64,000 nucleotides of DNA from Schumannella soli (GTDB lineage: Bacteria > Actinomycetota > Actinomycetes > Actinomycetales > Microbacteriaceae), in contig NZ_VHQG01000005.1 in the NCBI RefSeq assembly GCF_006517435.1, positions 62,672-126,671 on the forward strand. The letters are read 5' to 3'. How positions within the stretch are numbered: the first letter of the stretch is position 1; each line of letters begins with the position of its first letter. Of this stretch, positions 33,101-41,316 are shown piece by piece. Both the position numbers and the translations under genes were made by a program. The notes beneath the pieces were generated by a model, which saw only the letters and a list, made by a program, of their open reading frames with translations, was not told the origin of the DNA and did no database searches.

Positions 33101-33318
33101 TTGCTGAGCTTGAGCACGCCGAGCGGCTGCGCACCGGCACCGGCTCCGGCCGCGTCGCTCGGCCACACCAGGAAGTTCTGGTCCTGCTGGCTGCCGAGCG
33201 ACTCGGCCCGCGCATCCAGCCCGAACTCGCTGCGCAGCAGCCGCTCCGCTTCCTCAGCCGGAATCGTCGGGGTGGCCAGCTCGACGTGCTCGAAGTAGTC
33301 GAAGAGGGGCGCGCTCAT
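30115..33318 (-). CDS. Fused phosphotransferase-like kinase and class III aminotransferase
   Basis: The 1067-residue chain has three parts. Residues 1 to about 350 are an APH/choline-kinase-like domain with QLGHFDVTDDNIL (catalytic loop) and AIIDFGDVLD (metal Asp). Residues about 390-640 are low-complexity Ala/Ser/Gly/Pro sequence with a few beta segments. Residues about 650-1067 are a full class III PLP aminotransferase with VYLDMVNNVTSVGHAHP, VNSGSEATDLAIRLA, EAYHGWTYASD, IADEVQVGFGR and AKSVGNGHPIG with Lys909 as the PLP lysine. Related aminotransferases include ethanolamine-phosphate phospho-lyases, so kinase then lyase on one amino alcohol is plausible. Long relatives often carry an M23-like domain in the middle, which I cannot recognise here. 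It shares a 68-bp gap with the reductase downstream. Confidence 0.85.
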   Translation of the reverse strand: MSAPLFDYFEHVELATPTIPAEEAERLLRSEFGLDARAESLGSQQDQNFLVWPSDAAGAGAGAQPLGVLKLSNPVFSDAEIELQTLAAERVATAAPELRIPRLVHGPDGACSGWWETSQGRLNARVIEFVAGSTLTGSGYLNPRTAARMGELAARVQLALADVEHPASARVLQWDLRHATRVIDTLAPAEPDEAVRAEVLAATRDAAAALAPLADRLPRQLGHFDVTDDNILRPDAPGSLPDAIIDFGDVLDSWSVGELATTVSSLLHHDGATPLSALPAIRAFHALRPLSPDEADALWPLVVLRGAVLVLSGRAQVRLDDDNAYASGALDREHRILTQALSVPLPVMARTIRHALGLPLAPAPGWPAAELFSLVPPGEAVVMLDAGTTSEVNDRGAFTHEGALLRGIAAAVRGGRADAASAVGSSGGMSGGATGDASAISASARASTVGAVIVPAGRPRLAGAPLRTPASPATAPTGAHLWLSRNLVLRDLPAHISARAVPGAVELTTGGVTLSLASAPLGASPDHVGVDREAGPRATSPASSPDSSDADATADSPIGSPVITGSGEAAPVAADDLVVPGGEVTATLRWADAPASIPQLVEPGYLVGWGALVGDPTTAFALAEPVRARLDELAAASASARDAATLDRRERVLAEVQEHYYARPPQIERGWRELLVDTDARVYLDMVNNVTSVGHAHPRITDAASRQFELLNTNSRFNYGAIVEYGERVAALLPDELDTVFFVNSGSEATDLAIRLAMAATGRRDVIAMREAYHGWTYASDAVSTSIADNPNALATRPSWVHTVDAANSFRGTHRGADAARYAPEAVERIRQIAASGHAPAGFIAETYFGNAGGVALPDGYLREVYAAVRELGGLAIADEVQVGFGRLGEWFWGFEQQDVVPDIVAVAKSVGNGHPIGIVVTSKAVADRYRTGGYFFSSTGGSPVSSVIGMTVLDIIQAEGLQENARVVGAHLAARLHALASTHEIVGPVHGSGLYLGLEFVRSRETLEPATEETAAICDRLLELGVIMQPTGDFQNVLKIKPPLCLTVDSADYFVDMLDRALTTGW

Positions 33319-33391
33319 GCGCCCATCCTGGCGTCTCGCGTCGGATGCGCGGAAGCCGCGGCGTGCACCGGCGTGCGACATCGACGCGGCC

Positions 33392-33407
33392 TACGCTGGC
33401 GGGCGTG
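33392..33407 (+). promoter_or_regulatory. Leaderless -10 element of the TolB-like gene
   Basis: TACGCT (33392-33397) ends 7 nt before the GTG at 33405, so the mRNA would begin at the start codon. There is no Shine-Dalgarno. No convincing -35 was found. Confidence 0.6.
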
Positions 33408-34352
33408 AGCCCACGTCGTCTCGCGCCGGGTCAGGTCGCGCGCATCCATGTCCACGACATCGCGAGCGGGGCGGATGCGGTGGTGCACGAGAGTCGCGAG
33501 GTGCTGTTCGAGGCGCCCAACTGGGCGGGGGAGGCCGACGGCGGGGTCCTGCTGCTCAACGGCGACGGGGTGCTGTGGTCGCTGATGCCCGAGCCGGGGT
33601 CGACGGCGCAGCGGATCGCGCACGAGAACCTGCCGCCGATCAACAACGACCACGTGCTCGACCCGCGCGGCGGCGCGATCTTCCTCTCGGCCGACGACGG
33701 GCACATCCACCGCGCCCCGATCGCGGGCGGCCGGGCCGAGCGCGTGACGAGCGAGCCGGGCGTGCACCACTTCCTGCACGGGGTGAGCCCCGACGGTGAG
33801 CGGCTGGCCTTCGTGCGGATGCGCGACTTCAGCGAGCCGGGACGCCTCGCGATCGTCGCGAGCGAGCCGGGCGGCAGGGGCGACGGCGCCGGCGGCGGCA
33901 CCACGATCGTCGACACCGGCCCCGGCCACCTCGACGGCCCCGAGTGGTCGCCCGACGGTGCGTGGATCTCCTTCAACTCCGAGCGGTGGGCGAGGCGACC
34001 GGGCCACGCGCAGCTGGCACGCATCCCCGACCCGCTCGCACGGGCGAACGCCGCCGGCGACGAAGCCCACCCCGTCGGCCCCGACGACGTCGAACGGCTG
34101 CTCGCCACCGACACCGTCGACTGGTTCCCGCACCTCGCGCCCGACGGCCGGCACGCCGTCTACCTCGAGTTCCCGCCGGGCACGACCGGGCATCCCGCCG
34201 ACCTCGAGGTCACGCTGGTCGTCGTCGACACCGCCGACTGGTCGACGCCGCTCGCGCGCATCCCGCTGCCGGGCGGACAGGGCACGATCAACGTGCCCAG
34301 CTGGGCGCCCGACTCCGGTCGCTTCGCCTACGTCAGCTATCCCTGCGCATGA
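33405..34352 (+). CDS. TolB-like PD40 beta-propeller protein
   Basis: The 315-residue protein has repeated PD40/WD40-like blades: GVSPDGERLAFVRM, EWSPDGAWISFNS, HLAPDGRHAVYLEF, SWAPDSGRFAYVSY, each with the S/A-P-D-G turn of TolB propellers. There is no signal peptide and no membrane helix, so it should be cytoplasmic, unlike true TolB. The role is unknown; such proteins are often linked to carbohydrate breakdown. The GTG at 33405 is 7 nt after a TACGCT -10. It is divergent from the large kinase-aminotransferase gene. Confidence 0.82.
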   Translation: MSPRRLAPGQVARIHVHDIASGADAVVHESREVLFEAPNWAGEADGGVLLLNGDGVLWSLMPEPGSTAQRIAHENLPPINNDHVLDPRGGAIFLSADDGHIHRAPIAGGRAERVTSEPGVHHFLHGVSPDGERLAFVRMRDFSEPGRLAIVASEPGGRGDGAGGGTTIVDTGPGHLDGPEWSPDGAWISFNSERWARRPGHAQLARIPDPLARANAAGDEAHPVGPDDVERLLATDTVDWFPHLAPDGRHAVYLEFPPGTTGHPADLEVTLVVVDTADWSTPLARIPLPGGQGTINVPSWAPDSGRFAYVSYPCA

Positions 34353-34465
34353 CCGGGCAGGCTCGCCGGCCGTGCGAGGCGCTGCGATCATCGACGGTCG
34401 CGTCGGGCTCATCACCGAGTTCGACTCCGTCGGGTTGATGCTGGTCAGGGCGGTGGTGCGGCGGC

Positions 34466-34532
34466 ACGCTCGAGAGCGTCGGCGCTCAGCCGCTCAGCCG
34501 CTCAGGTGCTGAGCCGCTCAGGCGCTGGCCGC
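34466..34532. repeat. CTGAGCGG short repeats and hairpins between convergent genes
   Basis: The 180-bp gap holds ACGCTCGAGAGCGT (34466-34479), a stem of six pairs, followed by a run of imperfect CTGAGCGG/CCGCTCAG octamers (34485-34532), including the hairpin GCTCAG-GTG-CTGAGC at 34500-34514. The array looks like slippage-expanded sequence and may terminate both flanking genes. Confidence 0.55.
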
Positions 34533-36197
34533 TCAGCCGTCCTGCCGCACGTGGACGAGCTGCACGCCGCCAGCCGTGATCGCATCGGCGATCGCCGGGC
34601 CGAGCTCGGCGGCCGACGCCGCCCGGCGGCCGGTCGCTCCGAACGCGTTCGCGAGGGCGACCCAATCCGGCTGCACCAGGTCGACGCCGACGGGCGCGAT
34701 GCCGCGGTCGATCTCGTTCTGGCGGATCTCGGCGTAGCCGCCGTTGTCGACGCAGACGATCGTGAGGTCGAGGCGCTGCTCGACGGCGGTGACGAGCTCG
34801 TTGACGCAGAACATCAGCGCGCCGTCGCCGATGACCGTGACGACCGGGCGCTCCGTCTGAGCGACTCGCGCGCCGATCGCGGCCGGCAGTCCGTAGCCGA
34901 GCGTCGCGTAGGTGGGCGTATACAGCAGGGAGTGCGGCTGCGACTGGCGCAGGACGTTCGCCAGCGCGAGGTAGACGATCTGCGACGAGTCGCCCGCGAC
35001 GATCGTGTCGTCCGGCAGGGCCGCCGCGATGTGCCCGGCCAGCTCCGCCGTCGCGGGCAGGGCCTCGTGGGTCTCGGCGGCGATCCGCTCGCGCAGGGCG
35101 TCGAGCTCGTCGCGGGTCCAGTTCGACGGACTTGTCGACGAGCTCGAACCCGGATCGCGACCGAGCTCGGGCGCGTCGAGCTCGGCGGTCAGCGCCTCGT
35201 CCAGCCGCGCGAGCACCGCTGCGGCATCCCCCAGCACGCCGACCGTCGCGGGGAGGTTCTTGTGCAGCTGGCCCGCGGAGATGTCGATGCGCACGACTGA
35301 TCCGCGGGGTCGCAGTGCCGGCGCCCAGAGCTCGGCCTCGCCGAGCTTGGAGCCGATGACGATCAGCACGTCGGCGCCCTCGGCGGCGTCGCGCGCGGCC
35401 GCCAGCCGGAGGTTGGATCCGAGCGAGAGCGGATGGTGCTCGTCGAGCACCGCCTTGCCGTTCAGAGTCGTCACGACCGGGGCGCCGAGGCGTTCGGCGA
35501 GGGCGGTCACCCCGACCGCGGCGGCCGCGGAGGCGGTACCGCCGCCGGCGACGATCACGGGACGGTCGGCCCGCGCGATCAGCGCCGCCGCCGCGCGCAC
35601 ATCCCGCTCGGCCCCGCTCACGGCCGCCGGTGCGGCGCGCGCGGCGCGGTCCCCTGCGGGCACCCCGGCGGGGGCTTCGAGCAGATCGAGCGGGATCTCG
35701 ATGTGCACCGGCCGCGGACGGCCCGAACGGAACAGCGCGAAGGCGTCGTGCACCGCATGCACCGCCTCCGCGGCGGTGAGCACGCGACGCGACCACTCGG
35801 CGACGGCGCCGGCCATGGCGCTGGCGTCCTTCGTCTCGTGCAGGGTTCCGACGTCGGCGAACTCGGCCCCGCGGGCCACGCCGGGCGAGATCACGATCAT
35901 CGGCCGCGACTCGCAGAACGCCGTGCCGATCGCGCTCATCGCGTTCTGCAGTCCCGGCCCGGAGGTCGTGATGACGACGCCCGGCAATGCGGTCTGCTGG
36001 GCCCATCCGTCGGCCGCGTAGCCGGCGCCCTGCTCGTGCCGGCTCGTGACGACGCGGATGCCGAGGTCGGCGAGCGGTCGGTAGAGCTCGAGATTGTGGG
36101 TGCCGGGGATGCCGAACACCGCGGTCACGCCGTACGCGCGGATGGTCTCGAGCACCGCCCGCCCGGTCGTGTCGGAGTAGTCGGGAGTCGCGCTCAT
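34533..36197 (-). CDS. Thiamine-pyrophosphate enzyme, acetolactate synthase-like decarboxylase family
   Basis: The 554-residue protein has three TPP-enzyme domains: N-terminal pyrimidine-binding part with the catalytic Glu in TSRHEQGAGYAADGWA, a central FAD/ADP-like fold (RPVIVAGGGTAS, IVIGSKLGEAEL), and the C-terminal diphosphate motif VIGDGALMFCVNEL ending DNGGYAEI. Such enzymes decarboxylate 2-oxo acids or join them. Given neighbours that handle amidines, amides and amines, a 2-oxo acid from an amino acid (for example an AruI-type guanidino-oxo acid) is possible but not shown. It overlaps the amidohydrolase stop (ATGA) and is last in its operon. A 20-residue Ser/Pro-rich linker interrupts the chain near residue 360. 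Confidence 0.85.
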   Translation of the reverse strand: MSATPDYSDTTGRAVLETIRAYGVTAVFGIPGTHNLELYRPLADLGIRVVTSRHEQGAGYAADGWAQQTALPGVVITTSGPGLQNAMSAIGTAFCESRPMIVISPGVARGAEFADVGTLHETKDASAMAGAVAEWSRRVLTAAEAVHAVHDAFALFRSGRPRPVHIEIPLDLLEAPAGVPAGDRAARAAPAAVSGAERDVRAAAALIARADRPVIVAGGGTASAAAAVGVTALAERLGAPVVTTLNGKAVLDEHHPLSLGSNLRLAAARDAAEGADVLIVIGSKLGEAELWAPALRPRGSVVRIDISAGQLHKNLPATVGVLGDAAAVLARLDEALTAELDAPELGRDPGSSSSTSPSNWTRDELDALRERIAAETHEALPATAELAGHIAAALPDDTIVAGDSSQIVYLALANVLRQSQPHSLLYTPTYATLGYGLPAAIGARVAQTERPVVTVIGDGALMFCVNELVTAVEQRLDLTIVCVDNGGYAEIRQNEIDRGIAPVGVDLVQPDWVALANAFGATGRRAASAAELGPAIADAITAGGVQLVHVRQDG

Positions 36198-37936
36198 GCG
36201 ACTGACCCTGCCGCCGCACCGGCGAGAACGTTCGAGCCGGCTCCGGCGTCGGGTCCGCCGAGTCCCCCGTCCGCGCGGTGCCGTCGCACTCCGGCGATCC
36301 AGGTCTCCTCGACCCGGATGCTCCCGATCCGCTCGGCGGGAACCGCCAGCGGGTCGTCGCTCAGCACGGCGAAATCGGCGTACTTGCCGACCTCGAGTGA
36401 ACCGAGATCGCCTTCGCGGCCGAGCGAGATCGCGCCCTCGAGCGTGTGCCCGCGCAGTGCCTGGCGTGCCGTGATGCGCAGCGCATCCGGTCCGAGCTTG
36501 TGGCCGCGCCGGGTGACGCGGGTGACGGCCACCTGGATCGCCTCGAGCGGGATCGGCTCGGCGACCGGGGCGTCGGAGGAGATCGTCACGGGCACGCCGG
36601 CCGCGAGGAACTCGCCGAGCGGGTTGAAGCGCTCGCCGGGGGTGCCGATCGCCTCTTCGACGCCCTCGCCCCAGTTGTAGTAGTGCTGGGTCTGGTTGAC
36701 GGGACGGATGCCGCTGGCCGCCATCCGCTCGATCTGCTGCGACGTCGGCAGGCCGCAGTGCTCGATGCGGTGCCGGGCGTCGGCGTCCGGGTGCTCGGCG
36801 AGCGCCGTCTCGATCGCGGAAACGACCATCTCGATCGCGTCGGGTGACTGGGCGTGGGTCGCGGTCTGCAGCCCGGCGGCGTGCGCCTTGCGGATCAGCT
36901 CCGTGTAGGCGGCGGGTTCGTGGTACAGCTGGCCGGTGCGGCAGGGATCGCCGACATAGCCGTCGGGGAAGTACGCGGTCCAGCCGCCGAGCGTGCCGTC
37001 GGCGTAGAACTTGATGCCGGCGAAGCTCAGATGCGCGTTGCCGAACTGGCCGACGAGACCCATCTCGAGCGCCTCGTCGAGCAGGTGCGAGAGCAGGTAC
37101 ATCGACACGCGCAGCGGCAGTCGCCCCGCCTCGGCGAGTCGGAGGTACATGTCGAACTCGCGGCGGGTGACCTGGGCGTCGCCGATCGCGGTGACGCCCC
37201 CGGCGAGGAACCGTCGGGTGGCCGCGTCGAGCTGGCGCAAGTGCTCGTCGGGCTCGTCGGCGAGGTGGAAGTTCGGGCCGTGGTGGCCGATCTTGACCCC
37301 GTGCAGTCCGGTGAGGATGTTGCAGGCGGCGTCCGACAGCTCGCCGGTGAGCTCGCCGTCGGCGTCGCGGAAGAACGCTCCGCCGTCGGGATCGGGGGTG
37401 TCGCGGTCGATGCCGTTGAGCTCGAGGGTGTGCGAGTTGACGACGCCGCCGTGGCCGGAGGCGTTCATCAGGTAGACCTCGCGATCGCTCGCCACCGCAT
37501 CCAGCTCGAAGCGCGTGGGGTGGCGCTTCTCGGTCAGGTTGCGCTGCTCGTAGCCGTAGCCGCGCACGGGGCGCCCGGCGGGGGCCGCGTGCGCGGCGGC
37601 CGAGAGCAGGGCGACGATCTCCGGGATGCTGCCGGCCTTCTCGGGCCCGCAGTCGACCCAGGTCATCATCTGCCCGTACATGAGCGGATGCGCGTGCGGG
37701 TCGACGAAGCCGGGCACCACGACACGGTCGCCCAGGTCGATGCGCTCGGGGTCGAGCCCGCGCCGTCGCGCCTCCTGCTCGCACTGGGCGAGGTCGCCCA
37801 CGGCGAGCAGCCGTCCGGCGTCGAAGAGCAGCGCCGTCGCGGTCGTGTCGCTCGCGTCGACCGTGTGCACCGCACGCGCGGTGACCAGCTGCGCGCGGGT
37901 CTGCTCGGGTCGGTCGAAGGGGGCCAGTCGTCTCAT
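36194..37936 (-). CDS. YtcJ-type amidohydrolase (second in window)
   Basis: The 580-residue protein has the amidohydrolase_3 hallmarks VVVPGFVDPHAHPLMYGQ (HxH metal pair), SFAGIKFYADGTLGG, ATHAQSPDAIEM, HRIEHCGL, and catalytic Asp in VTISSDAPVAEP. It is a distant paralogue of the enzyme at 24212-25918. The start overlaps the MFS stop and the stop overlaps the TPP-enzyme start, both by ATGA, so transporter, hydrolase and TPP enzyme are made in fixed ratio. The pathway is most simply uptake, hydrolysis, and decarboxylation or carboligation of the product. The substrate is unknown. Confidence 0.87.
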   Translation of the reverse strand: MRRLAPFDRPEQTRAQLVTARAVHTVDASDTTATALLFDAGRLLAVGDLAQCEQEARRRGLDPERIDLGDRVVVPGFVDPHAHPLMYGQMMTWVDCGPEKAGSIPEIVALLSAAAHAAPAGRPVRGYGYEQRNLTEKRHPTRFELDAVASDREVYLMNASGHGGVVNSHTLELNGIDRDTPDPDGGAFFRDADGELTGELSDAACNILTGLHGVKIGHHGPNFHLADEPDEHLRQLDAATRRFLAGGVTAIGDAQVTRREFDMYLRLAEAGRLPLRVSMYLLSHLLDEALEMGLVGQFGNAHLSFAGIKFYADGTLGGWTAYFPDGYVGDPCRTGQLYHEPAAYTELIRKAHAAGLQTATHAQSPDAIEMVVSAIETALAEHPDADARHRIEHCGLPTSQQIERMAASGIRPVNQTQHYYNWGEGVEEAIGTPGERFNPLGEFLAAGVPVTISSDAPVAEPIPLEAIQVAVTRVTRRGHKLGPDALRITARQALRGHTLEGAISLGREGDLGSLEVGKYADFAVLSDDPLAVPAERIGSIRVEETWIAGVRRHRADGGLGGPDAGAGSNVLAGAAAGSVA

Positions 37937-39255
37937 GCCAGCTCGTTCGTCGTGGTGTCGGTGCGCGGGGTCAGGGAGGCGGTGACGGGCGCCTCGTCGG
38001 AGTGCTGCGGTGCGAAGCGGGTGCAGACGGCGGCGATCGCGGCCATGCCGACGAACATGCCGACGACGGCCCAGACGCTGCCGGTCCAGCCGACCAGCTG
38101 CGTCGCGAACCAGGGCGAGAACCCGGCCCAGAGCGCCGCTCCGACGCCGTAGGAGAGCGCGATCGACGTGTAGCGCGCCTGCGGGCGGAACATGCCGGCG
38201 AGGATCGCCGCGATCGGCGCGTAGGTCGCGCTCATCGCGATGCGCACGAGCGAGGCGAGCAGGAAGACGAGCGGCTCGATGCGCCCTGGCATCAGCAGCA
38301 GGAACGGCGCGAAGGTCAGCACCGAGGTGATCAGGCCGATGTACATGATGGTCTTGCGACCCCACTTGTCGCCCAGCCAGGCGATCGGCAGCGTCACCAG
38401 GAACTCGATGAACGACGCGACGGTCATGGCGTCGAGGATGAACGACTCGCTGAAGCCCACACTGTCGCCGGTCGCGTAGGCGGTCGCGAAGGTGGTGGCG
38501 AGGTAGTAGCCGCCGGTCGAGATCGGCAGCAGGCCGATGCCGAGCAGGATCGGCAGCCAGTTGACCTTGAGCGCGAAGGCGAGCGGGGTCGACTGCTGGC
38601 GGCCTTCGACCTTCTCGGTGAACACCGGCGACTCCTCGACGCGCCAGCGCACCCAGAGGCCCACGCCGATCAGCACGATCGACAGGATGAACGGGATGCG
38701 CCATCCGCCGTCGCGGATGAAGTCGTCGCCGCCGCGTGCCATGATCGCGAAGATGCCCGAGGCCAGCAGCGCGCCGGCCGGGTTGCCGAGCTGCGTGAAT
38801 CCGCCGTAGAAGGTCTTCGACTTGGCGGGCGCGTGCTCGACGCTCATCAGCACGGCGCCGCCCCATTCGCCGCCGACGGCGAGGCCCTGCACGGCACGCA
38901 GCACGATCAGCAGGATGGGCGCGGCGATTCCGACGTTCTCATAGGTCGGCAGGCAGCCGACGAGCACGGTCGAGGCGCCCATCAGCAGCAGGGTGATGAC
39001 GAGCGAGACGCGGCGCCCGAGCTTGTCGCCGATGTGGCCGAAGAGGATGCCGCCGATCGGGCGCACGAGGAAGGCGACGGCGAAGGTGGCGAAGGCCGCG
39101 GCGGTCTCGGCGAGCGGGTCGTCGCTCGGGAAGAACAGCGGGCCGAACACGAGCGCCGCGGCGGTCGCGTAGACGTAGAAGTCGTACCACTCGATGGTGG
39201 TGCCGACGAAGGCCGCGATGCCCGCGCGGCGGGCTCGTCGGTGGTCGGTGGTCAT
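37933..39255 (-). CDS. MFS metabolite:proton symporter (ShiA/ProP-type)
   Basis: The 440-residue protein has twelve helices with the MHS-family opening GTTIEWYDFYVYATAAALVF, loop 2-3 motif GHIGDKLGRRVSLV, LRAVQGLAVGGEWGGAVLM on helix 5 and a WRIPFILS helix. This group imports organic acids, shikimate, betaine or aromatic acids with H+. AAAGGAG precedes the ATG. It heads the three-gene operon that continues with the amidohydrolase and TPP enzyme. It is divergent from the first Lrp gene across a 226-bp region that probably holds both promoters, so Lrp control is likely. Confidence 0.9.
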   Translation of the reverse strand: MTTDHRRARRAGIAAFVGTTIEWYDFYVYATAAALVFGPLFFPSDDPLAETAAAFATFAVAFLVRPIGGILFGHIGDKLGRRVSLVITLLLMGASTVLVGCLPTYENVGIAAPILLIVLRAVQGLAVGGEWGGAVLMSVEHAPAKSKTFYGGFTQLGNPAGALLASGIFAIMARGGDDFIRDGGWRIPFILSIVLIGVGLWVRWRVEESPVFTEKVEGRQQSTPLAFALKVNWLPILLGIGLLPISTGGYYLATTFATAYATGDSVGFSESFILDAMTVASFIEFLVTLPIAWLGDKWGRKTIMYIGLITSVLTFAPFLLLMPGRIEPLVFLLASLVRIAMSATYAPIAAILAGMFRPQARYTSIALSYGVGAALWAGFSPWFATQLVGWTGSVWAVVGMFVGMAAIAAVCTRFAPQHSDEAPVTASLTPRTDTTTNELA

Positions 39256-39481
39256 GACCGCTCCTTTGCGGTTGGTGCCGGGATGCGTCGGAGACTAGGA
39301 GCGATGCCCGCCGCGGATCAAGCGCAGATCTTCGGCACGACGAGTGTCGAACCGGGATTTCGTCCGCTCAGTTCGCCAGAACGGCCTCTAAAGTCATTTC
39401 AGAGCGCATTGCCGCCGATCTTCTGATTCGTCGCCGGTGCGCTTCCGGGTATTTCGCCGATTCCGACCAGGAGGATCCGCC

Positions 39482-40390
39482 GTGGACTTCGACGCCGAGC
39501 TCATCCGCGCGCTGCAGGAAGACGGCCGCGCCAGCATCCAGTCGCTCGCGGCCCGGCTCGAGCAGCCGCGCTCCGCCGTCTCGACCCGGCTGCGCCGACT
39601 GCTCGACGACGGCACGGTGCGCGTCGTGGCCGCCGTCGATCCCGCCCTGCTCGGTCAGCACGTGCTCGCGCACGTCTCGATCCGCACCCGCGACGCCGTC
39701 GAATCGGTCGCCGGTCACCTGCGCGGCCTCGACTCGACCGTGCTCGTCTCCGCCATCGGCGGGGCGCACGACCTCGTCACCGAGGTGCGGGTCAGCTCGA
39801 TGACCGAGCTGCACGACGAGCTCGCGCTGATCCGGCGTCTGCCGGGGGTGGTCGCGATCAGCACGCTCATCTACGCGAGCGTCGCCAAGGGCTTCTTCGT
39901 CTCGGACTACACCGGCGATCTCGCGATCGACGACACCGATGTCGCCCTCATCGAACTGCTGCAGCGTGACGGCCGGGCGAGCTTCCGGGCACTCGGTGAG
40001 ACTGTGCGGCTCTCGCCCTCGGCGGTCGCCGCGCGGGTGCTGCGGCTCGTCGACGGCGGCGTGATCAAGATCAGCGCCGTCGAGGCGCGCGGCCTCGCAC
40101 ACCGGCAGCTGTCGATGGGCGTCGGCCTGTCGATCACGGGTGACGACGGCGCGGTGATCGAGAGTCTGCGTTCCTGGCGCGGTGTCGACTTCGCGGCGTT
40201 CACTCTCGGCCGCTTCGACGCCGTGGTCACCCTGGTCGAGCCCTCGGCGGGGGCGCTCTACGAGCGACTCGAGCAGATCCGCGCGCTCCCGGGCGTCGAC
40301 CACGTCGAGGCCTGGCTGCATCTCGCGGTGCTCAAGGAGGACTACACGAGCGGCGCCGGCTTCTCGGGCTCGCGCAAGGCCTCCTCGTAG
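39482..40390 (+). CDS. Lrp/AsnC-family regulator with two tandem modules
   Basis: The 302-residue protein is twice the usual Lrp length. Module 1 has an HTH at residues 1-50 (IRALQEDGRASIQSLAARLE) and a RAM-like effector domain. Module 2 repeats this from about residue 150 (LIELLQRDGRASFRALGETV) with a second effector region. AGGAGG stands before the GTG at 39482. It is divergent from the MFS operon, which it probably regulates in response to an amino acid or 2-oxo acid. Its last 49 bp overlap the convergent second Lrp gene on the other strand. Confidence 0.88.
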   Translation: MDFDAELIRALQEDGRASIQSLAARLEQPRSAVSTRLRRLLDDGTVRVVAAVDPALLGQHVLAHVSIRTRDAVESVAGHLRGLDSTVLVSAIGGAHDLVTEVRVSSMTELHDELALIRRLPGVVAISTLIYASVAKGFFVSDYTGDLAIDDTDVALIELLQRDGRASFRALGETVRLSPSAVAARVLRLVDGGVIKISAVEARGLAHRQLSMGVGLSITGDDGAVIESLRSWRGVDFAAFTLGRFDAVVTLVEPSAGALYERLEQIRALPGVDHVEAWLHLAVLKEDYTSGAGFSGSRKASS

Positions 40391-41316
40391 GTCTCGCGCA
40401 GCAGGGCCAGGTGCACCCAGGTGCGTCCGCGCCGCACGGCGGGATGGCTGAGGATGCGGTCGAGGGCGGCGTGCAGCCGCCCGCTGTCGTCGTCGGCGAC
40501 CGTGCCGATCACGTCGAAGCGGCCGAGCGCGCGCGACAGGAACTCGATGCCCGCTTCGCGCGCGAGAGCGTCGAGCAGATCGCCGTCCGCGCCGCGGGTG
40601 CTGAGCCCGAACCCGGCCGACAGCCGACGGTCGCCGGAGGTGCGGTCGGTGAGCACCCCGATGCGGATGGCGTTGCCCTCGAGCAGCCGCAGGCAGCGCT
40701 GGCGGGCGGCCGCGGGGGAGAGGTCGGCGACGGCGCCGAGGCGAACGAAGCTCGCTCGGCCGTCGCGACGCAGCTCGCGGATCAGAAGCCGGTCGACGGC
40801 ATCCGGCTGGTGGGTCAGCGCCGCCGAGCGCGACGGCAGCAGCGCGTCGATGACGACGTCGGTGTAGACGCTCGTCTCGGTCTGCACGACGCCGGGGAGC
40901 TCGCGCACCAGGGCGAGGTCGTCGTGCAGCGCGGCGAGATCACTCTGCCGCAGTTCGGCCACGACGCCGGGGTCTCCGCCGACGAGGGAGACGAAGTTCG
41001 CCGACGGGATGCGCGCGATGCGCTCGGCGACCGCGCGCGGCGAACCCTCCGTGGTCACCGACACGTGGCCCAGTGCGGTCTCGCCGGTGAGGGCCGGATG
41101 CGGACCCGCGACGACGCGCACGGTGCCGGAGCCGAGCAGGCGACTCAGCCGCGCCGCCGCGCTCGCACGGGTCATGCCGGTCGCCCGTGCGAGCTCGACG
41201 GCTCCGGCGCGCGGCGCCCGGCGGAGCATCGCGATGAGGCGCGCATCCGAGATCGTCGTCGAATCCGTTTCGGCTGCGCCAGGCGTTCGGAAAGCTTGCT
41301 GTTCGTCGCCGCTCAC
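40342..41316 (-). CDS. Lrp/AsnC-family regulator with two tandem modules (convergent paralogue)
   Basis: The 324-residue protein again has two Lrp modules: HTH near residue 20 ([20 protein letters not shown]) and near residue 175 ([20 protein letters not shown]), each followed by an effector domain. Its end, [16 protein letters not shown], matches the other Lrp's [10 protein letters not shown], so the two are paralogues. I start at the GTG at 41316 because TACGCT (complement of 41324-41329) ends 7 nt upstream, indicating a leaderless mRNA. It is divergent from the ureohydrolase operon and so the likely regulator of it. Confidence 0.86.
   Translation of the reverse strand: MSGDEQQAFRTPGAAETDSTTISDARLIAMLRRAPRAGAVELARATGMTRASAAARLSRLLGSGTVRVVAGPHPALTGETALGHVSVTTEGSPRAVAERIARIPSANFVSLVGGDPGVVAELRQSDLAALHDDLALVRELPGVVQTETSVYTDVVIDALLPSRSAALTHQPDAVDRLLIRELRRDGRASFVRLGAVADLSPAAARQRCLRLLEGNAIRIGVLTDRTSGDRRLSAGFGLSTRGADGDLLDALAREAGIEFLSRALGRFDVIGTVADDDSGRLHAALDRILSHPAVRRGRTWVHLALLRETYEEALREPEKPAPLV

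Noticed and set aside
30574-33408. A 944-codon open frame on the plus strand opposite the kinase-aminotransferase fusion
   Set aside because: Same reason: the minus-strand gene has complete catalytic motifs, and the plus-strand reading is Arg/Gly/Val-rich with no recognisable domain.
34533-36197. Naming the TPP enzyme as ilvB acetolactate synthase or aruI
   Set aside because: There is no small regulatory subunit or ilvC beside it, so ilvB is unlikely. The amidine/amide context hints at aruI-like activity, but nothing in the sequence read by eye fixes the substrate.
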